This document shows, piece after piece, positions 35,101 to 46,000 of a DNA stretch of 64,000 nt (within the stretch, counting starts at the first letter, position 1; every line of letters begins with the position of its first letter). The notes beneath the pieces were generated by a model, which was not told the origin of the DNA, made no database searches, and saw nothing but the letters and a program-made list of their open reading frames with translations. This DNA comes from Antedon mediterranea (lineage: Eukaryota > Echinodermata > Crinoidea > Comatulida > Antedonidae): NCBI RefSeq assembly GCF_964355755.1, contig NC_092679.1:2976001-3040000 (forward strand), in the 5' to 3' direction. The position numbers were made by a program, and so were the translations under genes.

Positions 35101-38100
35101 CTACCACAAATGTAACACAGACACAGTCATTGGACGGACTGAACTGCTGACTAAATTTGTGGATACTTATATAATTCTATATAATAACTAAAAAACACCA
35201 AAAAATACTTCTATAATATGCTAACTACTAATGGGTTTCCAGGCTTACATCTACTTGTTGCCCTTTTCCATCATAAATTCAACTTACCTGTAGTGAGTTC
35301 CTTTCTAGAGATTTTTCAAAACACTGGATACTTTCTTCATATTTTTCATCATCTAAATATAACCTTCCCAGCGATCTCTGCGCTCTAGCACTTTTATGAT
35401 TGGATACTTCCCACGCTTTTAAATAATGCTCCGGATTTCTAGTCACATCACCAAGTAGGCATAGCATCAGTGGCGTTTCCTTGGCTGACAGTTGGTCATG
35501 TATAAGACGTTCTGCCTACATAAAAATTAAGAAAATAACTAATATTGTACAGAGTAAAAAAAAAATTTCATTCACAGTTACATCATTTGAAGATACTGCT
35601 TTTGATTTTAAAAAGAGATAAAAATGACATGACATATCGAATACATTTTATACAAATAACATATGAATTTTAGAAGTCTATTTCCGATTGATAATTGTCA
35701 GTTCCTGAACTATGACCTAAGACAGGAAGTAAATATCCTAGGTCAACTCTTAGGAACCACATCTCAATGTTCATTATAGTGATACAGAAAAACTAGAACA
35801 GTTCAACCAATCACAAGAACCGAGAGAGATATTGCTCTACCACAAATGTAACACAGACACAGTCATTGGACGGACTGAACTGCTGACTAAATTTGTGGAT
35901 ATTTTGTAAAAGCATATTAATGTAATACCTTATCAAGTTTATCAAGTTTTTGGTAACAAAAAATAGCCTCTTCCCATAACTGCAGTCTTAAGTATACTTG
36001 TAATGCAGCACTTGTAGATCCAAGACTTAGTAGCAAGCTAGCTTGTTCACTCTATGAAAAATAAAAATGACATGGGGGTTTCAAACAGGAGTTACAAAAC
36101 AACTTTTATTGGGACATATCATTTTTTTTTTATTCATTCACAATAACAATGTTGAATAAAGAAAAGAAGCGGGTGCTTGACAGTTTGAGAACATTCATAA
36201 ACAAAAACAAATAAATAAAACATCAATATGGGTCACCCACGACCAGTCAGCACCTCCGGTGGAACACTCCCCTGTGGGGAATAATGGGGAGATACTCCTT
36301 TACCTTACTAGTGATTCAATACAACTTTGAAACACAGTAGAAACCTATATCTGGTTACCAACATTCAGAGGGAACCTTTTCATAAAAAGAAAGATATGCA
36401 ATACATGTATGTGTTAATACGTCTTTATCGAACATGAGGTTACTGTTTATAAACCAAAGGATGGACCTTGTTAACATGTTGAGAATACAGATATTGACAA
36501 ACGTACCTCAACTACCCATTTCGGTGGTAGATTTAAAGAATAGAAATGATGGAATCGAACACTAACTGGACACTTCTCTTGTTTTAATTCGTTAACTAAA
36601 ACCTGAAACATAAAAAATATATATAAATGTATATTAATCTTCATTGTACTAAAAAAACAAGTATTGCTATCATTGTCACATTTATCTTATTTATTTATGA
36701 TATCTTATAACAATAATAAGAAATAAAATGTCAGTTCCTGAACTATGACCCAGGACAGGAAGTAAATATCCTAGGTCAACTCTTAGGAACCACATCTCAA
36801 TGTTCATTATAGTGATACAGAAAAACTAGAACAGTTCAACCAATCACAAGAACCGAGAGAGATATTGCTCTACCACAAATGTAACACAGACACGGTCATT
36901 GGACGGACCGAACTGCTGACTAAATTTGTGGGGGTACAAAAATAAATTATGATAATTTCTAGCATTATCATTTTAATGTTTACTAATTTACTTTTATGTC
37001 ACTTCAACATTTCTTATGTAATACAGTACTAAAGCTCTGTTTACACTATCAAACTTTATGTGTTATTATATGTATATATGGACATGATGATGTCATATCA
37101 CTACCATATTTGGGCACATCTCCCTTTTTTTTGTCAAACTAGTTTGATAGTGTAGAAAAAGCAATGATGTACAGTACCTCAACCTGCATCATGGCTCTCT
37201 CAATTTTTCTTCCTTTATCTTTCTCCAACAATGAACGAGCCATTAGTGCTTTTATTTGGGCACCCCAACACTGTGGCTGTCCCAATACATTCTGTAAAAA
37301 CAAACATTTACAAATTATTTATAAAACGATTCAAAATTAGCTCAAACTTACAATAGTCTATGCATGCTAAATATCTTGGGTACATATCTTGAGTAAGCTC
37401 ACTGGGTACAAAGGCTTACAAAGTAGCTAGCCTAGTGGTTCTTAACTTTCTAGTACTATATAAAACACTGTTCTACTTACGTCAACATACGCATTAAGTT
37501 CTTCTTTTAAAAGTTCAAATTTTGCGCTGTTTCTTTTATGGTGAGAACTAAAAAAATAAATAATTTTCTTATTCATAACAATTTGAAAACTGTAAATCAA
37601 TTAATTAATGATATATCGCATCATCTTGCTTTACTGTGCAGAACCTAGTTGAGTATATTCGCACATTACACTACACAGTCTTCAACAAAATATTATGGCG
37701 CTTTTTCCTGGTCAGCTGCTGTTCTCGGCAACGCCCTTCTAAATTCAATCACGAAAGCTGAATCACTCACCACATTCAAACAACTCCTCAAATCCCACCT
37801 TTTTGATTTGCACTTTTATCATTAATCTTTTACTCTTTTAAATTTCTGTTTTCTGTTTAGAGGCACCCTGCATTTTGCGCAATATAAATTGAACATTATT
37901 ATTATTATTAACATGGTAAAAACCCTCATAGAGACAGGTACATTGCTATTCCAACTATTTTCAACTTACAAGAGCCCAAGTACAACTGCTTGTTGTAAAG
38001 GTGCAAGATCCGTAGACTTTGTTTCATTTGGTTCAAGAAGTTGAACACGTTCTAAAATAACATCATCATCTAGGTGAAGATCCTAAAAGAAAAATAATTA

Positions 38101-41100
38101 TTATAATAATTTAAGCAAGCATTTTGTTATTTTCACCAATATTTTACGAGGGTGGTCCACTTAATACATGGTTAAGCAAAATTAAAGTTAGACTTTGGTT
38201 TCTCCAAATACAAGTTTTGAATTTTGCTTTGTGTAAAATGAATGAATGTTTGTTTATTTTTTTGTAACATTGTTCATATATATATATATTTATTTATTAC
38301 AATTGAACAAATAAATATTTACTTGACTTGAATTTGTCAAAAACAAAGGCTAGACAGAGATACAGGCAACTGCAATGGTGCTATGCTCTCTAATGTTCTG
38401 TCTACACTATCAAAAGTGTGATGTGCCTAAATATGGTAGTGATATGCCCAAATATGGTTCAAAAGAATATGTGAAAAAGAACACAAAAGAAAAATTACCT
38501 TTGGTAGATTTTCTTTAATTAATGATTTATCATCTTCTGATAAAGCTGTTGATAAAGTAGCAATCTCTTGTTTTTCAATCTTCAAGATCAACTGAGCACA
38601 ATTTGTTTGCTGAAATTTTGTCCTTTTTCCTAAAGCACCTAAAAAAAAAAAATAAAAAATGGAGCAGGGTTGTCAAAAGTATGTAAATTGTAAATTTAAG
38701 CTTTCTGAGGGATGTGGCAGTAACCAAACATCTTTACAGAACTTTGGGAATTGTTTAGTTTTATTTAACTTTACCGACTTGAGTTACCAGTCATTATCAT
38801 ATTTATAGCTTGTCTACACTATCAAGCTTGTGATGTGCATATACCGTAGTTCCTCGGGTATAATCCCACCTCCGGTATAATCCCACCCCCGACTTTACGA
38901 TTACCTTCTCACGCAAGCATATCCCCGGGCAAAGTCCCAGTGTATAATTTAACATTAGGCCAGAGGTGAGCCTAGGCCTACTGTAGCTAGCTAGGCATAG
39001 GCATAGCACAGGTAAGACCAAATAGGCCGCCTAGGCCTAGATGGCCTGGCCGTCTAATTGCTAGGCCTACATCGGAATATAGCTTTTAGATAGGCCTAGC
39101 CTAAATCGTAGCTAGAAGAAATTTCGTCATTTTCAGTTCATGCAGCGGGAAATCTCCGGGTATAGTCCCACCTCCCAAATTCGGGAAAATTTCACGTACA
39201 AGGGGGGGTGGGATTATACCCGGGGAACTACGGTATATGGACATGGTGATGTCATATCACTACCATGTTTGAGTATATCACTACCATATTTGGACACATC
39301 ACACATTTGCTTTTACCAAACTAGTTTGATAGTGTAGACAGAGCTTTACTTTCTTATACCATATATATTTGAGTATGGTCAATCCATTTTTACGTACCTG
39401 TAAAACTGACTTTTATTCCTGCGGCTTTTTGAGCAGCTTCTAAATGATCTTCGCTTTGTTGATAATGATAGTAATAATGCGATAGAGGGCAGCATTCAAG
39501 ATGGAACATCACGCACAACTCCATGTTGTCCTCATTTGCCACGAGGACCTCATTTTTAAGAACTTAAAAAGAAACACAAAATGATTACATAACACAGGAT
39601 GAAATCTGAAGACATTTCAAAAGACAAATATATTTTGTTACAACCACCAAGGCTGTACAAAGATATTCAATTGATATTGAATCAGTGACTACATTAGTAT
39701 AACTACAACCTTGTTGTAAAACTTGGCCATTTTGTAAAATACCAACCTATTAAACATCTATGATTGTATATTAAAACTTACTTTTTTCTCTACATTTCAT
39801 AATTTCTTCATGAATTTCGGGAGACTTTTCATCTATGAGTTGTTGTTGAATCCACAAACATCGCATAGCCCACCAATCAGAAGTCTAGAAAAACAAATGA
39901 ATGAAGTATATTTGTGTAAATTTAAATAATTACATTTTTTTTTAAATTAAAAAAAACTAGCTCAGAATATAAAGTAGTTTTCCAATTTTTTTAAAAACAC
40001 AAATTGCATTTGATGACATAACATTAGACCTAAAAATTGTATTAAATAATTCAAATGAATTTTACAACTGAATAATATTAAATAATTCAAATGAATTTTA
40101 CAACTGAATAATATTAAATAATTCAAATGAATTTTACAACTGAATAATAGAATAGAAGAAAATTAGAAATGGTCTACAAACGTACCTGGCACATTGTTAA
40201 TAGAGGGCGACATTGTACAAGAATAACTTTCGCAAGGAACAAGTATTCCGGGAAATCTAAAAGTGAGTATACAGCATCGCTACTGCTACTTAGAGATTCC
40301 TTACAAAACTCTTTAAAATCCTGAGCCTAGAAAAATATAAAGAGATATCCATGAACACAAAACACACAAAAATAATCGTACCTAATACTGTATAGAGTGT
40401 GAACTTCTTAATATTATTATTTGTCCTTTTTTTAAACTGGCCTTCTGGTTGCTTAGATAGTCAACTTCTAAAGCTGTCAAACTAGTTTGACAAAAAAGTG
40501 TGATGTGCCCAAATATGGACATATCACATATTTTGTCACATAAAGTTTGATAGTGTGGACAGAGCTTAAAGTTTGATAGTGTGGACAGAGCTTTAGGGAT
40601 TATTCTTTGCAAATTATAAATATACAACTACCTTAGTATCAAATTGTAAAATGTATTTAGGTGGGAAGAGCTAGATATGGAGAATCAAATATAGCACAAT
40701 TTGTACATCTTTATAAAAATAATAATAATAAGTGTACCTTTTCTGTTGTTCGCAATCCTTGTGATAGGAAGTGAGTTGGTTGACATTTTGTTTTTGGTCC
40801 AGTCCAGTTATTCTGTACAAACAAGTTGAGTAGTGAGATACCAATGCACAAAACTTCTAACTCTCTATTTCAATTTTTTAATGAGAAATGAACAAAAACA
40901 AAATTATTTTCCATCAGATTGTTTCTTGCAAAGTTTATTGCAAAATAAACCAGCAGAGTAAGTGAATACTTAAATTAACAAGTGCAATAAAAATAAGTGT
41001 ATTGTAGCATGTAGAAAATTGGTTTTGTCTGGCGAAATGCATTGAACATGACATTACGCCATCTACACACGGAAGTAATAATTTAATTACTCTATGGTAT

Positions 41101-42311
41101 ACACTATAAAACTAGCCACTGGAATAAAAGTCAGTTTTACAGGTACATAAAAATGGATTGACCATACCCAAATAGATATGGTAAAAGTAAGTATAGCTCT
41201 GTCTAACACTATCAAACTAGTTTGAGAAAAATTATGTGATGTGCCCAAATATGGTATGATATCACATCATCATGTTCATATATGGGTGCATCACATTTTG
41301 TTGTCACATAAAGTTTGATAGTTTAGACAGAGCTTTAAGATGGCCTTATGCCCACACTAATATTTAATGAAGTACCTTTCTATACAATTAACCTGTTCGT
41401 CATTGAGGTATTTTTTAATTCTGTTCTCAATAGCATTTCCCAAATCTTCCATCCCTTCTTCTTGCGTGTTAGTTCCAAGGATATCGACACTTGTACCGCA
41501 CAAAAGACATGATTCATATTTACGATTTAAAACAAGCTGTACACATTTATCACCTAAAAAGAAGAGAATATATATTTATAACGCATAATTTGAGATATAA
41601 ATCATATACTTATAGGGTAGTTTCTTAAAAATTTGTAACAAAATTATGGCCCGTCTCATTTTATCATTATTTATTTCCCTACTTTATTTTATTTGTCAAA
41701 TGTAATATTATAGGGCCTAATTAAAATTATAGGGCCTATATTTAGTCCTACATACAGTAGTCTAGTATTTTATAAAAATATTATATAAATAGGACTAGCC
41801 TAGACGACCTCCTAGTAGTAGGCGTAATTTTGTAATTAATATTATCGTATTATTAAATATGCATATAGCTACTAGGACTAGATAGTTACTAGTAGCTAAA
41901 GGCCTACCTACCCTAGGCCTACTAGCTAGTAGGCTATTTATTTAGGCCCTATTTCTATTTGTATTTTATTTAAATAAAATTAAAATAATTATTAAATTCC
42001 ATTCACAATATGTAAATCATAAAACATATGCATTGTCGGAAACTATGTGAGCATCAATTCGCCTCAATTCTTTGCATGAAATGATTTTTGATCAACGACA
42101 AAACAAGTCTGCTTAGGCTAGGCCTAGGCTTACTAGACTAGAGCATACCCGTAGTCGGACTGCCACGGTTACCTTCGGGTTCTGTCCACGCCGCCGCTGC
42201 CGATGTTTTATCATCCAACTGTTTGCTTACATTCTTACTTATTACATTCGATTCAAGTAATAAGCATTTTTCAGTATCCACAAGAAGGTTATAATCTGAA
42301 GGTAATGCCAT
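32111..42311 (-). CDS. TTC27: Tetratricopeptide repeat protein 27 (complete, 21 exons)
   Basis: TPR protein of the yeast Emw1 family; precise role unsettled. Exons: 42311-42149, 41553-41376, 40864-40738, 40326-40186, 39884-39782, 39562-39398, 38638-38499, 38082-37970, 37547-37481, 37291-37178, 36602-36507, 36051-35929, 35515-35288, 34854-34756, 34518-34466, 34110-34032, 33629-33482, 33394-33258, 33107-32996, 32585-32485, 32233-32111. All phases agree; 869 residues (human 843). Landmarks are LNLFVQNNWTGP, LTSI-type GALGKRTKFQ, LCLLGDVTRNPEHYLKAWEV, KSARAQRSLGRLYL, HRLLDLKGKYVDEE and KLQELFGRLTSIV. TPR units span residues about 530-665. The acceptor of exon 3 (40864) has a poor pyrimidine tract and is the least certain junction; the first 110 residues match the human protein only weakly, as expected there. 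NEMF ends 692 bp upstream. Confidence 0.95.
32822..32942. mobile_element. TIR family C MITE, short copy (TTC27 intron 19)
   Basis: Left end AGCTTGGTTCTCACTTGGAC and right part GTGTTGCGTACAAG, with the GTGATTGGTCAAATTAC word seen in the other two copies (55813, 62366). Ends are degraded. Confidence 0.6.
33717..33918 (+). repeat. TTC27-intron repeat, copy 1 (intron 16)
   Basis: About 200 bp running from AGTTCCTGAACTATGACC to GACTAAATTTGTGGA. Contains GTTCAACCAATCACAAGAAC. Lacks inverted ends and a poly(A) tail. Confidence 0.85.
34354..34419. repeat. Perfect hairpin with 25-bp arms (TTC27 intron 15)
   Basis: Arms 34354-34378 and 34395-34419 are exact reverse complements (from AAGTTGATATTTACTTGC), around a 16-nt loop that is itself partly palindromic. 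The hairpin lies 46 bases inside the intron from the exon 15 donor. Confidence 0.9.
34966..35164 (+). repeat. TTC27-intron repeat, copy 2 (intron 13)
   Basis: Same 200-bp sequence in the same orientation, slightly diverged at the start (TTCCTTAACTATGACTTAAG) and lacking a few bases near CATACAGTG. Confidence 0.85.
35698..35901 (+). repeat. TTC27-intron repeat, copy 3 (intron 12)
   Basis: Nearly identical to copies 1 and 4 over the whole length, from TCAGTTCCTGAACTATG to TAAATTTGTGGA. It ends 28 bases before exon 12. Confidence 0.85.
36729..36933 (+). repeat. TTC27-intron repeat, copy 4 (intron 10)
   Basis: Full copy, with CGGTCATTGGACGGACC where the others have CAGTCATTGGACGGACT. The right border is GACTAAATTTGTGGG. 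Confidence 0.85.
37032..37161. mobile_element. TIR family A MITE (TTC27 intron 10)
   Basis: Left end AAGCTCTGTTTACACTATC; right end TTTGATAGTGTAGAAAAAGC, mutated in its last bases. It ends 17 bases before exon 10. Confidence 0.82.
37650..37915 (+). pseudogene. 3' end of a CR1/L2-like LINE (TTC27 intron 8)
   Basis: One frame reads AFSWSAAVLGNALLNSITKA, then ESLTTFKQLLKSHLF and a stop, which fits the extreme C terminus of CR1/L2-type ORF2 proteins. It is followed by a short 3' UTR with GCGCAATATAAATTG and an ATT microsatellite tail (37895-37912), also typical of that group. Strongly 5'-truncated and on the strand opposite to TTC27. Confidence 0.7.
38391..38462. mobile_element. Half of a TIR family A MITE (TTC27 intron 7)
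   Basis: Keeps one end (TTCTGTCTACACTATCAAA) and two ATATGGTAGTGATATGCCC units. The other end is missing. Confidence 0.75.
38807..39346. mobile_element. TIR family A MITE split by another element
   Basis: Outer ends GCTTGTCTACACTATCAAG and TTTGATAGTGTAGACAGAGC. The MITE body is interrupted at GTGCATATA and resumes with TATGGACATG after the element at 38844. Confidence 0.88.
38844..39233. mobile_element. 390-bp TIR element nested in a MITE (TTC27 intron 6)
   Basis: Inverted ends CCGTAGTTCCTCGGGTATAA and TTATACCCGGGGAACTACGG, flanked by TA on both sides (38842-38843, 39234-39235). Next to each end lie GTATAATCCCACC-type words. The middle (about 38945-39110) is a CTAG/GGCC-rich tract. No coding capacity. 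Confidence 0.88.
40471..40593. mobile_element. Shortened TIR family A MITE (TTC27 intron 3)
   Basis: The left end has lost TCTGTCTACACTA; the right end GTTTGATAGTGTGGACAGAG is duplicated in tandem (40547-40567 and 40571-40593). Confidence 0.78.
41195..41335. mobile_element. TIR family A MITE (TTC27 intron 2)
   Basis: Ends AGCTCTGTCTAACACTATC (one inserted base) and TTTGATAGTTTAGACAGAGC. TA flanks both sides. Internal units reduced to one. Confidence 0.85.
41700..42135. repeat. CTAG/GGCC-rich tract (TTC27 intron 1)
   Basis: Reiterated TAGGCC, CTAGTAG and CCTAGGC words, densest at 41741-41960 and again at 42112-42135, just before the exon 1 donor. No fixed period. Confidence 0.7.
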
Positions 42312-43003
42312 TGTATTTCAAAAACTTTACAGAAAAATCATAAAACACAACATTTACGGGACAGACCAAAGTAGGCCTAGAACAACCACATGGCACATTA
42401 CGTCACAGATTGAAACTTCATTCCTGCTACTTAGTGTCAACTTGCGTCAACACCAATCAAATCGCGTTTAAACCAACTTCAACACGTTAACTACGTCAAC
42501 TTGAGTCCATTTATATTTTGGGCATTTGATGATAGTCTGAAATCTAGGAATGTTTCACACTCATTGTGTACAACAACAAACTCATTTGTTTAAAATTTAT
42601 TTGTTTTCTATTTCATAACATGATAATTCATTTTTTGCACAATTTAAAAAAACAATTGTATTATTTATTTCTCAATTACAATTGATTGTTCCAATCATTT
42701 TTTAAAACATAATACAATAATTCTGATTTTTCTGCTGTCATTATCATATTTGTTATCACTCTGGTTTCTCTTATTAATTTGTTTATATTTGTAAATGTTT
42801 TAGATGCATTTTCAGATGAAACTGCTAATGTAATCTTTAAATAAATACTAATACTGTAAGTTTATTTAAGCCACTTCAAATACAGTAATAAAATGCACTC
42901 CATCATGTGATTTGTTTTAAAAAGACATCAGTATAGAGTTATTCACCAGGAGATAATAACAGCCATTTGGAGTATTGTATGCAACATACTTTCAAATACT
43001 TCA
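42312..43003 (-). other. NEMF 3' UTR and TTC27 promoter spacer
   Basis: Only 692 bp separate the NEMF stop from the TTC27 start. A minus-strand AATAAA (42861-42866) lies about 140 bases after the NEMF stop and is the likely poly(A) signal. The remaining 500 or so bases must hold the TTC27 promoter and 5' UTR; no TATA box is evident. Confidence 0.55.
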
Positions 43004-46000
43004 TCATCGTTTGTGTTTATGCAAATTAGGTGCTGATACTTTAACTTTTCCTGGTATATTTCTTGATAAATCGGTGTCCTGAAAAAAAGTAAGAAAAATA
43101 TTGAAAATTATGTTCGTGTACACAGTGTTTCTGTAACAGTTTAACCCAAGGAGAAATAATCGTTTAAACAGTTACTGATTACCGTATATTTATTACCAAG
43201 TAAACTCCCATGTTCGAGTATAATCCCATGTTCGCGTATAATCCCATGTTCACGTATAATCCCATGCTCAAGTATAATCCCATGCTCGCGAGTATAATCC
43301 CATGCGTGAGTATAATCCCATGCGTGAGTATAATCCCATGCGTGAGTATAATCCCATCTTCAAATATAATCCCATGTTTGCGAATCCCATCCTCAAGTAT
43401 AATCCCATGCTTGCGAGTATAATCCCATCCTCAAGTATAATCCCATGCGTGAGTATAATCCCATGCGTGAGTATAATCCCATGTGTGAGTATAATCCCAT
43501 CCTCGGGTATAATCCCATCTTCAAATATAATCCCATGCTTGCTAGTATAATCCCATCCTTAAGTATAATCCCATGCGTGAGTATAATCCCATCCTCGAGT
43601 ATAATCCCATCTTCAAATATAATCCCATGCTCGCGAGTATAATCCCATTCTCGAGTATAATCCCATTCTCAAGTATAATCCCATGCGTGAGTACAAACAT
43701 AGTATAATATCACCCACAAGTTTTCTCAAGTTTCATAACTCAGGCCCATGGGACTATACTTGTGTCATATATAATATTATGACTACTGCATCAAATTAAC
43801 AGTATAGTTATTGTCATCTAGCTTATAATTGAAAAAATTTCCTCATACCTTTATACTTCTAAAAAGATCTTTTTCACGAGGAGTTGATTCTTTACTCGAC
43901 TGAAACATATGCATTGCAGTTTTTGCAGCTAAAAGAAAAAAATACCGAATTATAATGCAATTTAATTACTGAAATTAATGTAAAGCTAAATATATTGTAT
44001 TTTGTGTAATTGTGTTAGTGATTAATAAGTTGTTTTATAAAAATCCAAATTGAAAAAGTAAATATGAATATTAAAGTTGTTACCTTTCCCACGCTTCCCT
44101 GTTCCTGGCGTAAGCTTAACTTTGAATCTAAACAAAGAAAAGTAGAGTTTGAAGGGTTAAGCCTTTATGCGACAACAAAATGTGATGTGCCCATATATGG
44201 ACATGATGATGTCATACCATATTACTAGTTTGACTGAATTATACACCTGGCCATATTTTATTTGATATAAACCTGTCTCCATCTACACTATCACCAATTC
44301 CTGTGCTGCCAACTTTAAGCTCTGTCTACACATAAAACTTTATGTGACAAAAAATGTGATGTGCTCATATATGGACATAATGCCATCATATCGATGCCAT
44401 CATATCACTTCCATATATGTGAAATATCACACTTTTTTTGTCAAAATAGTTTAATAGTGTAGACAGCACAGGAATTGGTGATTTTATTCACCTTTTTAAC
44501 TAGAATATAGTAAATGGTATGACTCACTTAAAATGTTGCATTACTGAGTATGGAGCGCAAACAGGCAAAGCAAACAATAGCAGGTCTTCTGAATGAGGTT
44601 GACCAGTTACACTGTCCAGTATTGACCCACTTGCCTAGAAACGAATTAATAAAAAAAAACAGGTATTACGTCAAAATGAACTATTTCTTAAAATACAAAA
44701 TGAGTTCGGTAATATGCGTGCACATAATGTATGAAGTTTTGAAAAGTGGAGGGAGAATTCTGGAAGTTCAAGAATTGGGGAATGTTAAGCTCTGTCTACA
44801 CTATCAAACTAGTTTGACAAAAAAAAGCATGATGTGCCCAAATTTAGCAGTGATATGCCCAAGAATGGTAGTGATATGATCATGTCTATATATGGGCACA
44901 TCACATTTTTTTGTTACATAATGTTTGATAGTGTAAACAGAGCTTCAGTGAAATAGGGTAGGATAGGGTAGGACAGGGTGTGAAAACTAAAATAATAGCA
45001 AGGCTCACAGAGAAAGAGAAACAAACCTCCGAACAATATAATAAGTGTGTAGTAAATTTGTTAAAATTGAAAATAAAATTTCTCATCACCTGAATACTTT
45101 CCTTCTCTTCATCATCTTCGTCGTCGTCCTCAACCTCATCTTTGGCATCTTTCCTCCACGTGTGTGTTGCAACAAATGGTTTCACAACATCCTCCTCTTC
45201 TATTGATAAAAATAAAATTATAAAAATAATGTTACTTTTATTGACCATATGGTTTCCAACCACTGACAAAAAAAAAACTATCTCAGTATATTTAATTTAA
45301 CAAACATAAAAATATAGAACTATAAAATATTATGATTATGGCAGCCGAGAGAGGTCCATTCCAGTAATAATATAAGGGTGTGGGTTGCTATACATCTTGA
45401 AACTACCATGATGGTGTTAGCTTAATGTGGTGATTTTCTCATGGTGGGTGAATAGAGATCAAAGGTCAAGAATATTTACTCTCTAAGCCTCTGTCTACAC
45501 TACTTTGATAGAAAAAGTGTGATGTGCCCATATATGGTAGTAATATGATATCATCGTGTCCATATATGGGCACATCACATTGTTTTATCACATAAAGTTT
45601 GATAGTGTAGACAGAGCTTTACTTCTTAAACGTGATGCCATAATATGTTTCTTCACATACCTTTTTCTAGTGTCTGAATTTCCTCAGGTACAGGCTTAGA
45701 AGGTTCATCCCCTTCTGGTTCCTGAATGCTATCCTGCTTTTTATGTTTTTGGTAATTCTGTTTTTGTTGTTGATATTTCTGCTGTTGTTGAAGTTTCTTT
45801 TTAGCTTTCTTTCCCTTCACTTCTTTTGGGGCACCTGCAGACTTCAATCAAATAATAATTGTATTGTTTAAAGATGTATTGTCCCCAAAAACATGAAACA
45901 TTTTTCCGATCCAATTTAAAACATTTTTTTCAGGGGAACAATATATCTTTAAGGATAACATCAACCCTGTCAGTTTTTACAGAAATTTTTTTAAATAAAT

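Noticed and set aside
43205-43693. Long overlapping frames reading YNPM and IIP repeats as a structural protein
   Set aside because: An 18-bp stop-free tandem repeat opens all forward frames automatically; it lies in an NEMF intron and has no splice or start context.
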